A DNA stretch of 64,000 bases, from positions 23,398,428 to 23,462,427 of the forward strand of contig NC_064759.1 in the NCBI RefSeq assembly GCF_011397635.1, given 5' to 3'. This DNA is from Epinephelus fuscoguttatus. Taxonomy: Eukaryota > Chordata > Actinopteri > Perciformes > Serranidae. Shown here piece after piece: positions 1-12,269 of this stretch. The notes beneath the pieces were generated by a model. The model ran no database searches. It was not told the DNA's origin and worked only from the letters and a program-made list of their open reading frames with translations. Each line of letters opens with the position of its first letter. Position 1 is the stretch's first letter. Position numbers and translations under genes: made by a program.

Positions 1-940
1 AACAAAAGTGGTCACATTTCATTAGTCTCAAAGTTTAACGCCTCACTGCACCTGAAAAATAGAGACCTAAAAAGGCAGTGTACATTTTACAATTGGATGC
101 CTCAAGAGTTTTAATTTGTGTCCCTCATTTTGCTGTTACTGTTACTGCTTCACTCTGTATCTTAATGTGACAGCAAAAACCACATCCTTCAGAATGTTTA
201 AAAAAAACCCAGCAACACATATACTGTTTTGTACATTTTTTTAGTCATTTATCATCTGAGTTTGTAGTTGTTTATATCTCATATGTAGTTGGTTCAAGCA
301 TATATAAGTATGCATGCATCAGTAAGTACACTACACACTTTCTTTCCAATATCTTTTGATATTTTATACTGTAACTGAGCACATGCTGTGGTCGTGATCT
401 TAGATGGTCACAGCAACAGTGTTCAGTATTGATAGTTACTCATTAAATGTATACAATGCAGGAATTGTTGGCTACTGTTTGCCAGTATTGCCAGTGAAAG
501 TGAGAGCCACCCTCAGCTTTGACTGCTTGGCATTTCATCTCACTGTATTTGCGTTTTTTCGTCGCTTTATCTGCAGTTTTATTTTTATTATTTTTTTTTT
601 TAACCTTTTACTCTTTTACTTATCCAGAAAGTCTCTTGAGATGGAAAGATAACCGGCACCCGGTCGCTACCTTTTCCTGACCTCACCTGCCACTGTGCTT
701 AGGAGCCAAGTGAACACAGCAAAACAAGAAGAAAACCCAGGCAAAGGGCAGTCAATGCAGGTAAATACACCTCCAGACACTTCAAGTGGACCATATGTGA
801 TGATAGAGATGGATTATTTTTGTGTGAGTCTATACATTGTTTTTTTTTTTAAGAAGTACTGCATAGTATACCTTTCAATTACCAGCTGCAACAACGTCAA
901 GATGGCTGGTCTTGTTTTCAACTTGTGAGTCTTGTAATCC
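1..940. other. Intergenic flank, no gene recognised
   Basis: AT-rich sequence with scattered short open frames and homopolymer runs (for example T-rich at 582-602 and 840-852). I see no protein similarity and no splice-bounded frame. Confidence 0.5.
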
Positions 941-1126
941 AGGTGACCACCAGACTATCACAGGGCTGACACATAGAGACAGACAACCATTCACACTCAC
1001 ATTAACACCTATGGGCAATTTAAAGTCACCAATTAACCTGCATGTCTTTGGACTGTGGGAGAAAACTGGAGTACCTGGAGAAAACCCACGCTGACACGGG
1101 GAGAACATGCAAAGTCCACACAGAAG
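941..1126 (+). repeat. Common teleost interspersed repeat
   Basis: The stretch containing CACACTCACATTAACACC, CTGCATGTCTTTGGACTG and GACACGGGGAGAACATGCAA is a sequence I recognise as very widespread in fish genomes. Its family assignment is not clear to me and no terminal structure is visible in this copy. Confidence 0.6.
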
Positions 1127-2860
1127 AGCTCCCCTGCCACTGTGCTGCCCTCACAAAACTTAAGGGGCAGTTATATCCTTAATACGGATGGACGTGGTCT
1201 GAGCAAGGGGGCCAGAAGTAGTGGGATAAGAAGCATGGCCCCCCACATGACGCCCCTGGCTCACAGAACTTTGCAGGTGGGATCCTCAGCAAGATTGCTG
1301 GAAGTAGGGGAGGGGGTGCACTAGCTCCCCGACTTCACACCCCTGGCCAACATTCGCTTTAAATTGCAGATCGCTGTATCACGGCTGATGTGATCCCATT
1401 GCAAGATGAGCTGTAGTGTTTGCTTCTATAACTGATTGTTAACAGTTTATCTGGGATGAGTCAGATGTTTGAGAAAGAGCTTCAGGTAGATAAACTGACA
1501 GAGAATAATCCCTCTGAATTTACCCCGAGTCCTCTTCAGCTCTCACTCAGACAGTAAACCTTTGTCCTCTGAGTTTAAGTGAGTCTGCTATTAACTGCTG
1601 AAAATGAAGGTATATGACTTAGCAGACTTCTTTCATGTTTTTGGGGAAATGCCATTGTCCAATTCATCTAAAAGTTTTTGCCAAAATCAGGAAATTATAC
1701 ACAAAGGTTAACACTTAATTATGAAGTACAGTTCCCTGATATTTCTTTACTCGCTGCCAGAGAAGTGACATAACTCTGGCTTCCTTTTTGTAATAAAAAG
1801 AAGATGGATACAACGACTGTCAGATGGATGTTTATACAATGTAGTGATTTTAGTAAGAAAAAACTCAGAAGTTACAGGCACATCATTTTTTTCTTGGCGT
1901 CTCACAAAACAAGGGCTTATCATCAGCCCTTACAAATAAAATACAATCTTACAATCACTCTCAGCCTGGAGATTAAATCAGTTCCCTCTGTTGCCTGATA
2001 CCGTTTTCCTTATTTGATTTACTTTTCCCGAGGTGCATTCAGTGAGCCAAAGTAAAGTCAGTGCAGTGTTCTGTGCTCTCTTGTTTGATAGAGAACCTGC
2101 ACACAATGCTCTCAGCTGAAACTAGCTTAAACAAACAGTGTCGGGAAAAACAAACAGTCAGAGAAAATCAGTGGAAAACACTTCAGGGAAAAGTCATTTG
2201 CTTCTATGGTGTGATTTAACACAGCTAAACTGGAAAATAATAAATGCAATGTCACAGTTGCTAAGTAACGTTTTAAACATGTGGGCCTATAGTAGTTTAG
2301 TAGCTGTCTGTCAAATGTTATTAGTTATTTAATCTTCCTATTTAATAGTGAACAGATCAGATAGTTTATTACAGTTCATATTTATTCACATCTCAGGCAA
2401 CACATCTCCATTTGTGTAACATTTCAGTGGCAGAAGGCACTGCGTACTGTACATGGCACCACTCTAAACAATGAGTTTCCATTTGGCGATGAAAACATCA
2501 TAACAAACACAACCATTACACTGCATACCTTTTATGAAATGATCTGCTTTGTACATATCTAAGACATTTCAGTATAAAAAAAAATAGCAAATACACTAAT
2601 ATTTAAGACAACAGTTTATGACACTTGTATTGTAGCATCTTTACGGTTTGTTTACTGGCATCAGGAAACTCTCACTTTGGTAGAACATTCTCATTTCAGC
2701 ACACACACTGATAAAAATGTATGTACTGCGACCCTTCAGATTAATAATAACAGTGTTCACATTATTATAGACTACTTACATTAGATTACAAAGATATTAC
2801 ACATAACAGAGATATTCAATACACTTTTCTTTCTTCACAATGGCTATTCTGATTCCAGAG
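1127..2860. other. Gene-free stretch downstream of macc1
   Basis: No coding sequence recognised. Two minus-strand AATAAA signals occur near 2,365-2,385 (plus-strand TTTATT in TAGTTTATTACAG and CATATTTATTCAC). They could end a long macc1 3' UTR of about 1.9 kb, but two transposon-like repeats lie between them and the stop codon, so this is uncertain. Confidence 0.35.
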
Positions 2861-3320
2861 CTTGCGTATCAACCGATACCAAGTACCAATCTGATACTAT
2901 TGTGTTAAAAACAAATTAACAGTTGTATTTTACTGACCCTGTATGGATGTGAAATGATTGCTATCATTATTGTTTGACATAGCTCAGGTTCAAAAGACAT
3001 GCAGAGAATGAATGTAATAGAACTTACCTTAATTATCTAGTTTGACACTTTGCTAATGGCGAACATTACACTGTTCTGAAACAGTAGTTGCCATATGACT
3101 GCACAGCGCAACTTCCTGTGTAGGCTACTATTTCAAATGCTACTGCTGTTTAAACTGCTGTTTTATCCAGGTGCAAAATTACTTTAATATTTATCAATAA
3201 ATTACATGGTATCAGACTAGTGCATAGATCTGTGTACTTGCGGATACCCGATCCAGCATTTTAGGCATTATCAGAGTATTTCTGATTCTGGTATCGGTGT
3301 TGGAACAACTCCAATACATA
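2860..3320. repeat. Degenerate DNA-transposon-like repeat with GATACC-rich ends
   Basis: The left part contains CAACCGATACCAAGTACC and the right part, read on the other strand, AACACCGATACCAGAATC. Both continue with CTGATA, suggesting eroded inverted ends of a repeat class common in fish. Exact boundaries and target duplication are not visible. Confidence 0.4.
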
Positions 3321-3660
3321 TTACGACAGGCTCCACAAAGGTACCAAGGTGACGGTTATCCTAATAATGTGGATCCTTATTCAAAAAAAGAAACCCAAAC
3401 ACTTAATACAGTCAGTGATTTAAGGAATGTAGTGGAAGAAATCAAATTAGATGCATAAATAATAATTTAGCCTGCTCTTCAGGTGAACAAAACAGTAAAT
3501 GGAATAGGTAATATCAGCATGCTATTACAAGGCAAAGGAATAAATCAAGTGTTGAAACACCGGTTAAGATTATTGATACCCAGAACAGCTGATGTCACTG
3601 GGGAGCTGCTGACCTCATACGCATTTGACTGAAAATGATCTACCAATAGGAACTTAAACA

Positions 3661-3971
3661 TTAAAGGTCCAGTGTGTAGGCTTTAGGGGCATCTATTTGC
3701 ATAGCTATGTTTTCAATGGTGTACAATCACCTGAAACTAAGGATTTTTGCGTTTTTGTTACCTTAAAATCCGCTGTTTATATCTACACACAGAGCGGGTC
3801 CTCTTCCATGGAGTCCATCATGTTGTTTCTACAATAGCCCAGAACAGACAAACCAAACACTGACTCTAGATAGGACTATTTGCATTTTCGTGCAGGCCAC
3901 CGTAGTTCTCTCACTCATTTCTGCAACCGTACCACTACATGCCACTAAATCCTACACACTGGACCTTTTAA
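3661..3971. mobile_element. TTAA-flanked MITE with roughly 30-bp inverted ends
   Basis: The element starts TTAAAGGTCCAGTGTGTAGG and its complement starts TTAAAAGGTCCAGTGTGTAG. The match continues through a TTTAG-GGCA stretch for about 30 bp. TTAA at both outer edges is the target signature of Kolobok and piggyBac elements, and the absence of CCC ends favours a Kolobok-like source. At 311 bp it has no coding capacity and is non-autonomous. It lies 340 bp beyond the macc1 stop codon. Confidence 0.75.
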
Positions 3972-4311
3972 GGCTTCATCACATTTGCACAGAGAAGTGA
4001 CAAACTTCACTTCATTTCCTTCTCTTTGAGACATAAAGTGACATTCCTTCACAGCTCAAAAATTGTAAAAACATATTTTACATTCACCAAGTGAGATCTA
4101 AACATTTAATGCAAGTACCTGATTGAACTTCAATAAAGTAGCTTCTAATGCTTTGCGTAAAAATGAGTGGGCGAAACTATACAAAAAAACAAGAGCAAAG
4201 TAACATCAAAAACAATATCAAAACCTTATTGTGGTCTAACAAAGCTTCTCTGTCTCAGTTTGTCAAGTGCGTGGACGTTGGTGTCGTCACTAGAGTGCGC
4301 TTGCGTAAAGT

Positions 4312-7300
4312 TTAGGAGTTTGGGAACGCAGAGGCTCGAAAGATGTCGAGACAGTTTGCTGTGATGAGGGCACCAGTCAGCTGCCTCCACTGTCTGGTGG
4401 CAGGGTGTTTCATTTTGTCCAGGACCAGGTGCAGATCCTGGATCATGTCCCTGTAGCTGTCTCCGTACCGCAGACTCCAGGAGTACAGGAAGTCGTAGGC
4501 GGGCTTCCACATCGACTGAAACGGAACGGGAATCAATTTAAAATAAAATGTTAATCATATTCACTGCAGAAATTCCACATGATTAGTGTTATATTTGCGA
4601 TATCCACTGCGTAATGTGTCAGTGTGTTCCGTTAAGCTGACCTGTGAACTGACTTCTCCGCTCTTCCCTCGGTGCGGTGCCTCATAGCCCGCTATCTGAG
4701 CACTGGAGAGTTTTCCCATCTTCTCAGCGAGCTCCCGCCATCGCACTCCCAGCTCCACAGCCGTGGACAAAATGACAGTGTTCTGAATCAGCTGGGCCAC
4801 GAGATTCACAGAGTCCATCTTCAACAGACCCTGTGGTGATAAACAGACACACTGTCATAAAAGCATAGAGCATACAGACTGTGAAATTGTCATAATTGGC
4901 ATTTCTGTTACTTTGGGAATTTGCTGTGTTGTCACAAGATTCATTTTTCTCGTATGTAGAGCACACAAAGATTTAAATGTTCAAGAAAAATATTGTTTAA
5001 ATATGTCCTTTACATAAAAGTCTGATAAGTCAATATCTGTTGCCAGGTGAGGCAACACAGCTGTGATTGAGCATACGGACCACTGATGAAAGTATTGCAA
5101 TATTTATATATGCAGTATTATGATGTTGAGGGTGACATTCTCTTAAAAAATGTTGTATTAAGTTATTGCTTATGCGGGGCGTCAGTGGCTTAGTGGTAGA
5201 GCAGGCGCCCCATGTACAAGGCTGTTGCCGCAGCAGCCCGGGTTCGACTCCAGCCTGTGGCCCTTTGCTGCATGTCACTCCCTCTCTCTCTCCCCACTTC
5301 ACGCTTGTCTGTCCTGTCAAATAAAGGCTAAAAATGCCCAAAAAATTTCTTTAAAAAAAAAGTTATTGCTTATGCAAACTGTACATTTCCAGTGTGCTGC
5401 AGCTTCACATTAAAAGCATTTAATTGGCAAAATACAAGTTCACAGGAGATGCAATGTTTGTTTTTTTTTGTGAGTATAGAGCTTACCACTATTGTTAATT
5501 AAAAATATATCTACAAAACAAGATGATGGTCATCTTCAACATTTTTTTGGCAGTGGATCGATTGAAATATTGCAGGGAGTGATGGAACAAGGAGCAGCCA
5601 GAACAAGCTTTTAAAGAGACAGGCTGCACACCTCCAGCTTAGCGAGGTAACCAATGTGACTCAACAATTAATTACAATATTATTGAAAGTGCAATATGGC
5701 CAAGTGCAATATCCAAATCACTTGAATGGGAACTTCTGATAAAGGGTGAAATGTGTCACAACATGCCATTACAAATGAAGCATTGAAGTGCTACAGAGAT
5801 GCTCTGGCCTTCATATCACATAACAGGTGCAAGGGAACATGCTTGTTAGGTACAGACCCCAGCAAAAATCACATTGTCATCATCAGTAAAAATGAAATGC
5901 ATAAAGTACCATTCACTCAAAACTCTACTTGAAACTTATATCACTGTAACAATATCTGTCAAAATAATCACAATATAATTGTTTCTGCATAACCTGTTGC
6001 TCTCGAAACCAACTCCTTTCACTGTGCCCTGCTGTCTGTAGACTGTTGTGCACATCGTAAAATCAGATCACAGTATCTCACAGAATGATGGGAAAAGGCT
6101 AATTATTGACGTCTGTATTAAAACAACAGTAGTTTGTTTTGCTGCCCTCTGTGACCTGAAGTAGTAAACTGCATTTGCTGTTACCACCAGTAACTAAGGG
6201 TGTCATCAAATTACCCAGGACTGACATCATGATAGCCACTTTAAATATATTGTTTTCCTCCACTTACCACCAGGAGCTCATGCAGAAACTTCTTCCTGCT
6301 CTTCTCAGCGTGACAATCCTCCTTCAGCCTCTCCAGTATGCAGGCCACTTTATCGGCCTCGCTTTCAGCGTGCCTCCTCATGATGGCGTCCAGTGACAGT
6401 TTGCTGTACCCTAAAGCATCAGCAAAACCTCTCCAGCTGGTTATGTGTTCAGTGACCAGCGTCTGGATGGCAGAGTACATGTAAGTAAGCTTCTTGAAGG
6501 GCAGTGTCATGTTGTCCAAGAGGACCTCTGTGGTGATGTGAATGCCGGTGAAGTCAATCACTTGGTCTCTGGTTATGAGCTTGACGTTCTTGCAGTGAAC
6601 CAAACCAGTCCTGCCTCGGAGGAATGCGATGTACCACTCCTTTACTTTGGAGTTACCTACTGACCTGACGGTCTCTCTGGACAGGAGAGCCACCGTGTCT
6701 CCCTTGAAATACTCCAGAAGGTAGTCAACACGTGGCTGACGCAGGACTGACTTTAGGGCTACACCGTACCACTGTAGGCTCACAGTTTTGTCTGTGAATT
6801 TGGGGAGATCTGGAAGACTTTCCTCAGGGATAGTTGAGCTTTTTGTCATTTCAATCCGCTTTTCTATCTGCCTGTGCACTCGCTTTTCTAATCTGATGGG
6901 TGCCGCGGGAGGGGAAGGCACCTGGAAATGTGCAAGGGTTGCAGCGTTTTCTTCCTTAACATGTAGATCCAATTTAAAAGGAGTCATTTCTGTATTACTA
7001 GCACAAGATATTGCAACTGGCAGTTGCAAAACTGTCCCTATTTTGAGCTGACTTTGTCTCACTTCTTTCAGTTCGTCCTCAGGTTTGATTTTAAACATCG
7101 AGCCAGCGAGGTTAATCCCGACATGCAGGTTGTGCAGTTTGTCTGGTTTAAACCCATGTTTGCCCCAAAGCTGCAGCACAAGTGGAGGCAGGTTTTTGTT
7201 TCCTGTCACTGAAAATGGAAGCTTTGGCGGAACGTCCTCATGACAGCAAACAACTACTGCGACCTTGAATGATGGATGGATGTACTTGGGGCCATAAACT

Positions 7301-8510
7301 GCTACTGTGATTTTGCGGTCGAGATAATCCCACACTGATGTAGCGGGAGGCTGGATTGCAGAGGCCTCTGCGACTGCAATCACATAAAAATGTGTCCTCA
7401 GGTCCTGCAGCTTCATCTGCATCATATTCTTATAAATGTAACAATCATTCACTTTAACATAAGGTCCCTCTCTTTTGTTGGACACCAGCCCAAACACTGT
7501 GGTCATTACCTGACTCACTGGGTCGCTCTTCACCTCTCCAGCTAGTTTCACCTCCAGAGAGATGCACTCCTTTATGTTGATGTTGCTGAGGACCACCTCG
7601 AGAAGCGGACTCATGGTTGTCACATAGTTGTTATTGAGTCCAGGAGGAGGGTCAAGCATTGCTTTCAGCGTTACTTCCTGGACTTCTCCAGGAGGAACAT
7701 GGCCCTCTGGGATATGGATGCTAACTTCTGATTCTGGCAGCTGTACTGAGCCTCCAGCATGGCCGATCTTACAGATGACCTGAGAGTCAGTGGCCTGCGT
7801 CTGAGCCCACCCTGGACTCTGGCTCATCAGATTTAAGTCCAGACATGAGCGTGTTAGCTGCCTGTGGCTCAGCCAGGCCATCTTGTAGGCCTCCCTGTCA
7901 TTCTTTAGCCACTCAAAATCCGGGATCAGCACGGGCCCAGGTGGTTTGAAGCTGTTCTCCCGCTTTGGCACCTTTCTCTCCAGATCATCCAGGATATCTG
8001 AAGCACTCCTCCATCTCCCAGATCTGTTGCTGGCTTTGTGTTTGTTTTCCAAAAAATTTCCCACATTGCCTTCATCTGAAGATGTGCTAATGGCATCATC
8101 GTTATTTGTGTCCAAGTCGTTTTCATTGTCTGGCTTCACATTTGATGTGTTGGAAATGTGTTTGTCCGTGCCGCTGTGTACAATGTCATCTAGAAAAGGA
8201 TTTGATCCAGACAGTTTGTTCCAAAACGGATTTTTCGACTGAGATGTGCGTGCTACTTCTGGTTGTAAAAGTGGCCACTCAGAGTTCTGTGCCCCATACC
8301 CACCTGTGAAAATATTAAGAATTTGGTTAGGACGTTGTCAGAAGGTTGTCAGATTTAGAGCACAGGCTGCCTCTGCTTCAGAGTGAGAATTTTACCATTC
8401 ACGTTGGGACTGTTTGAGACGTTGTCGTCCAGATCAATCAGTGTCCCCTCAGATTTACTCCGCATGAGACTCCCAACACGACGGAAGGACCTTGCTCTTC
8501 CTGCTGCCAT
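4312..8510 (-). CDS. macc1: macc1, MET transcriptional regulator MACC1 (four coding exons)
   Basis: The coding exons, in transcript order, are 8510-8396, 8303-6268, 4830-4642 and 4515-4312. All introns are GT-AG, and the 2,544 nt joins in frame to 847 residues plus a stop; human MACC1 is 852. The start is the ATG at 8510, followed by [20 protein letters not shown]. Visible parts: NPF motifs at residues 63-65 and 73-75 ([14 protein letters not shown]), the family signature [16 protein letters not shown] near 170, a ZU5 domain at about 215-345, an SH3 domain at about 551-615 ([16 protein letters not shown]), and two C-terminal death-like domains at about 644-717 and 720-847. The family comprises MACC1 and SH3BP4. 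MACC1 is known as a cytoplasmic/nuclear regulator of MET expression, and NPF motifs suggest links to EH-domain endocytic proteins. I chose MACC1 over SH3BP4 because the exon 2 and C-terminal wording matches MACC1 closely. The very long second exon (2,036 nt) is typical. I see no frameshift or stop, so the gene looks intact. Confidence 0.95.
5176..5359 (+). mobile_element. tRNA-derived SINE in macc1 intron, with perfect target duplication
   Basis: A tRNA-like head carries an A box (TGGCTTAGTGGTAGAGCAGG) and a B box (GGTTCGACTCC). It is followed by a TGCATGTCACTCCC body, a CT-rich stretch and an A-rich tail. The insertion is bounded by an exact 16-bp direct repeat, AAGTTATTGCTTATGC, at 5160-5175 and 5360-5375. 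It sits in the macc1 intron between the exons ending at 6268 and starting at 4830. It is a SINE and not a tRNA gene: the body and A tail continue beyond the tRNA-like part. Confidence 0.85.
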
Positions 8511-8646
8511 ATTTTCATCTGTAAACATAAAAACTACATTTTTTCAGTTTCTAAATTTACTTGCAGCTTTTAATACCAAAACAACTTTAACAACAACTCC
8601 TTAAAAAATACCCAATATACTGAAAAAATATTACATCACATTCTTA

Positions 8647-9075
8647 TTAAAGGGACAGTTCACTTTAAAATTAGAAATGTAAATTTTTCCTCTTATCTGT
8701 AGTGCTATTTGTGAATCTAGATTGTTTCGGTGTTGAGTGCTGAGTGCTGGAGATATCTGCCCTCTCTAAAGTATAATGTTACTACGTGGCACTCGGATTG
8801 TGAAACTTAAAGCATCAAAAAAATTTACAGCAAAACTAACAGCAATGTCTATTTCCAGAAGTCATGATCAGGTTACACAAGATAATCCTCAGACCTTGTT
8901 GTGAGCAGCTTCATGCTAAAGTAGTTCAATTGTATCAGAGAGAAGGCAGACATCTCCATGGTCAATATCACCAACTCTCGGCAACTCACACCATAACAGT
9001 TTAAATTGATAAACAGCACTACAGGCAAGAGGGAAAATATGTATTTTTGATTTTGGGGTGGGCTGTCCCTTTTAA
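8647..9075. mobile_element. Fold-back MITE in macc1 intron 1
   Basis: TTAA at both ends (8647-8650 and 9072-9075) encloses arms beginning AAAGGGACAG. The right arm read in reverse complement tracks the left arm for most of its length (for example TGTAGTGCTATTTGTGAATC against TGTAGTGCTGTTTATCAATT, and GGAGATATCTGCCCTCTC against GGAGATGTCTGCCTTCTC). The element is therefore close to one long hairpin. It has no coding capacity. A related copy lies at about 35,063. Confidence 0.75.
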
Positions 9076-9084
9076 TATAACTCA

Positions 9085-9421
9085 CCTAGGAAACAATTAG
9101 TCGATTTACTGATTAGTTGGTCAACAGAAAATGAATCAGCAACAATATTAATAGTGCATAATTAAAGTCGCAAATAATTTTACAGCTTGCCACAGCTTCT
9201 CTAATATGAATATTTGCTGTATTTCCTCTAACCTATAGTGAAACACTGACTGTTGTTTAGATGAAGCAAGCAGTTTGAACATGGTTTATTGTGTTTATAT
9301 GTGTTATTGTAATATGCATATATATTTTTCATTCCTTTTTGACTACATTTTACAACTTAATTCAAGAAATCAACAGGCAGATATATCGATTATATCCAAG
9401 CAACTGTTAGCCGCAGCCCTA
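9085..9421 (-). mobile_element. Degenerate hAT-like MITE (GGCTGCGGCTAAC end)
   Basis: The right edge, read on the minus strand, is TTAGGGCTGCGGCTAACAGT, and the left part contains AATTAGTCGATTTACTGATT. These match a very common fish MITE with GGCTGCAGCTAACGATTA-type ends rich in TCGATTA. The copy is diverged; it lies in macc1 intron 1 directly next to the fold-back MITE. Confidence 0.5.
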
Positions 9422-10182
9422 ACCATTAGCAGACATATATTTTGAAATGCTATGACACATGACAGCCACCAGCTCCTACACAATAAAAGACATAAAGTTA
9501 TTGTTCTGTCTCAACTGTGTTTCCTTCAGCACAGAGCCTCAGGCTTTCTGCAGTCTGTCACAGAAACTGTTCCAAAGTGTGGAATAAAGCCTGAACTCTC
9601 AGTCTGTCACTTGTTTGCGTAAAAGGACACTACCCATTCACGACTTGTCACAGTGAGTCAGTCATTAATAATGTGGTTTCTTACACCAGTGCACAAAAAC
9701 AGGTTGGTCTTGTCAAGCCTATGACACAGTAGTCAGCTCTCTCAGCGCTTCTTCCTATGATAACAGTGCAGGGCCACTGTGCGACTGTCAGTACAAATGT
9801 ATATTCTGAGCATTACTTACTGTGTTGCCTGTCATACAGTGACTCAGTATCAACTAAACTAATCTGACTGTAGCCTAATCTTTTGCATGTCTCATGTTTT
9901 TTTTGTTTATTAATTCATATGCAAATATTCTCAAACAAATGTGGCATTCATTAATAATCCACAGTAAGACATACTCAGTAGCACAGATTCACACTTCCAG
10001 CTTCACTAACCACAGCTGCAACAGCCAATACTGCCAAGTATCAGTGTCAGCGCCTCAACAGGTGTGTATACACTCCGTGGTTACACATGAATACACCTAA
10101 CCTACACAGGCCACTTCCTGTACTGAAAACGCGACAAGAAAAACCACCTATTATGGAAAAGAAAACAAAAGTTTGATCTCAC

Positions 10183-10450
10183 CGTCGGCATGAGATGACT
10201 AGTTTTGCTTCGGAGCGCTGGCAGGAAAAAGAGGCCAACCCACTATCACTTACTGTGTGGTCTGGGGCCTATCTCTGATGTTCACCTCCTCACGTTACAG
10301 CTCTTTACTGTGTTTGCTCTCGGGCACGGAGCATTTTGGGACTGGAAGTTTAAAATAATCAAGGAGCCACGGCGGAGGAGTGGCCTGTCTGGGGGCGGGT
10401 GACTACAATACCCGCAATGCACTTCTGTGTTTACGCACGAGACTTGCAAC
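10183..10450 (-). promoter_or_regulatory. macc1: macc1 promoter and probable non-coding first exon
   Basis: On the minus strand CGACG|GTGAGA at 10183/10182 is a strong splice donor with no reading frame behind it, so it probably ends a 5' UTR exon spliced to the exon carrying the ATG at 8510. Upstream the DNA is distinctly more GC-rich than its surroundings. It contains a GC box (GGGGGCGGG, 10391-10399), a near-consensus ZNF143/THAP11-type site (ACTACAATACCCGCAATGC, from 10402) and a second related sequence in opposite orientation (10330-10346, TCCCAAAATGC on the minus strand). Such sites mark TATA-less vertebrate promoters. The transcription start is not determined. Confidence 0.55.
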
Positions 10451-12269
10451 ACCTGAAACCGAGCGATACCCGTGGTTTCGACAGGAGTCTGAGTTCAGTG
10501 ATAAGCATGTTAACAAGGGAGGTGGAGGTGACTAACAAGACCAGGAGACACTACAAACATGGTTAATCACCCAGTTAGTATTTAAACTAAATATATTATT
10601 AGTCTGGTTATATATATTTACACTAATACAGCTTGTCTAGTCCACACAGCATTGAGAATTTGGCAGCAAAGACACGTGTTTACATGCCATTACTGTATAT
10701 TTATAAGGCATAAACATAGCAAAATAAGCATTATAATAGTGTTTCCTTTTCTTGCATGGTCACTCATGTAATACCTATTTTGTAACAGCGATATTTAGGA
10801 TTTATTGATTTTACTGTCTCATTATCACTGCTGTTTTGAGTGACTCAAAGCCAAAATGACCTTTGAGGTTAATCTCATCAAGGACACAAAGTCATGTTAT
10901 CTCAATGAACAGGTTACACACGTGAATACCTCAATGGATCACTAATTTACACTGTTATGTAGTATTCTTTATAGAAATATTACAGCAAGGAACCATTATT
11001 TCAGCTGCGTATAGCTTTGCAGCTGCGTGCCAAAGTGTATGAAAAGTAATAACTCCAGATACCCCCTTTTGGAGCAGCTTACTGTTTGTGTTTCAGCTGT
11101 TATCTCAGTTGATGAATATCCATGCTGAAGTTTAGATGCTGTATCAGAGCTGTTGTGGTCTTTGGATGCAGGCCCTGGTATCCACAGGCAGTTAGTAACA
11201 AAGGAATGCAACTAAGCACTCTTGAGCAGATTATGATTTTTCATAGCAAATATGGCTGCAGCAGCCTGGACTTTAGCATGACTCATTAAAATCCCCCGAC
11301 TAGAGAAGTTAAAGTGTTTAGTAAAGTATATGATTGAGGACTGGATGTTGAAACGTGTTTATTTTTGTAAAACGTCTCACTGTTTTACACCATTTGTTAT
11401 GACTGTAAGCTGTGCATGCATGATGTTGGTGTTAACTGTTTGGTTATGAAACAAAACAGATGCAATCTACATACCTCCCACATTCCTCACAGTCAAATAA
11501 TTTCATTATCAGCACTGAGTCAGATAATCCAGTAACTGGTATCTGAAACCGAGGACAGATGTGTGTGCAAATTCTGCGCCCTTGTGGCTGCTTTGAGAAC
11601 ATGCATGGGATTAGGCTGGTGGTATGCCCTGCTTTTCTTTGTATTTATTTCTTATTTTCCCATGATTGTTATCTCTGTATCCATAGCCTGCTATAGTTTT
11701 CCCCCCTCTGTGCCCCAGACTTTCATTGTTCTCCCGAAACTATTAAAAAGCACATGAATGTGGCTGTTTACTCATAAGTTAATGTTTGCTAAACGCTAGG
11801 CCACAGTGCTCAGGAAATTACTGAACCTTGTTGAACAGTGGATGTCAGAATGTACTGAAAAACAGACTTAGTTGGTTTTCTTTTTCCTTTTTTCATGCAA
11901 TCGTTGACAAGAAAACAAGAATAACTCCAGACTTTTAGAGAAAATATTTTGATTTGTCACATTGTCATCAGTAACACCTGCTCTTTATTGACAATGACAG
12001 ATAGTCACCAGTGTTAAGATGTGTATTTTGAGGTGCAGTTATTGAAGAAAATGTTCTGTCAGTCAGCTGTACATATTTTTCTGCCCTCTGGTTCATTGGT
12101 AGGCCTATGCTTCAAAATAAGAGTAAGTAAGTAGTAAATATTGACAGTATCCTATCAACAGCCATTCCTTTAAGCTGAAGAACAATGGCTCGTTGTTAAA
12201 TTATTAAAATCAATAAACTTGATAATGTACATAATTCAAATATCAGTAATATAATAATTTTAATTTTAT
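10451..12269. other. Gene-free stretch between macc1 promoter and first SINE
   Basis: AT-rich non-coding sequence. I looked for integrin beta 8 exons here, because that gene sits at this position in tetrapods, and recognised none. No long splice-bounded frame. Confidence 0.5.

Noticed and set aside
5176-5250. Functional tRNA gene
   Set aside because: A and B boxes are present, but the sequence continues into a SINE body and A tail with flanking target duplication; it does not end as a tRNA.
10996-11211. Possible integrin beta 8 exon
   Set aside because: No cysteine pattern or integrin motif could be matched in this or neighbouring frames.
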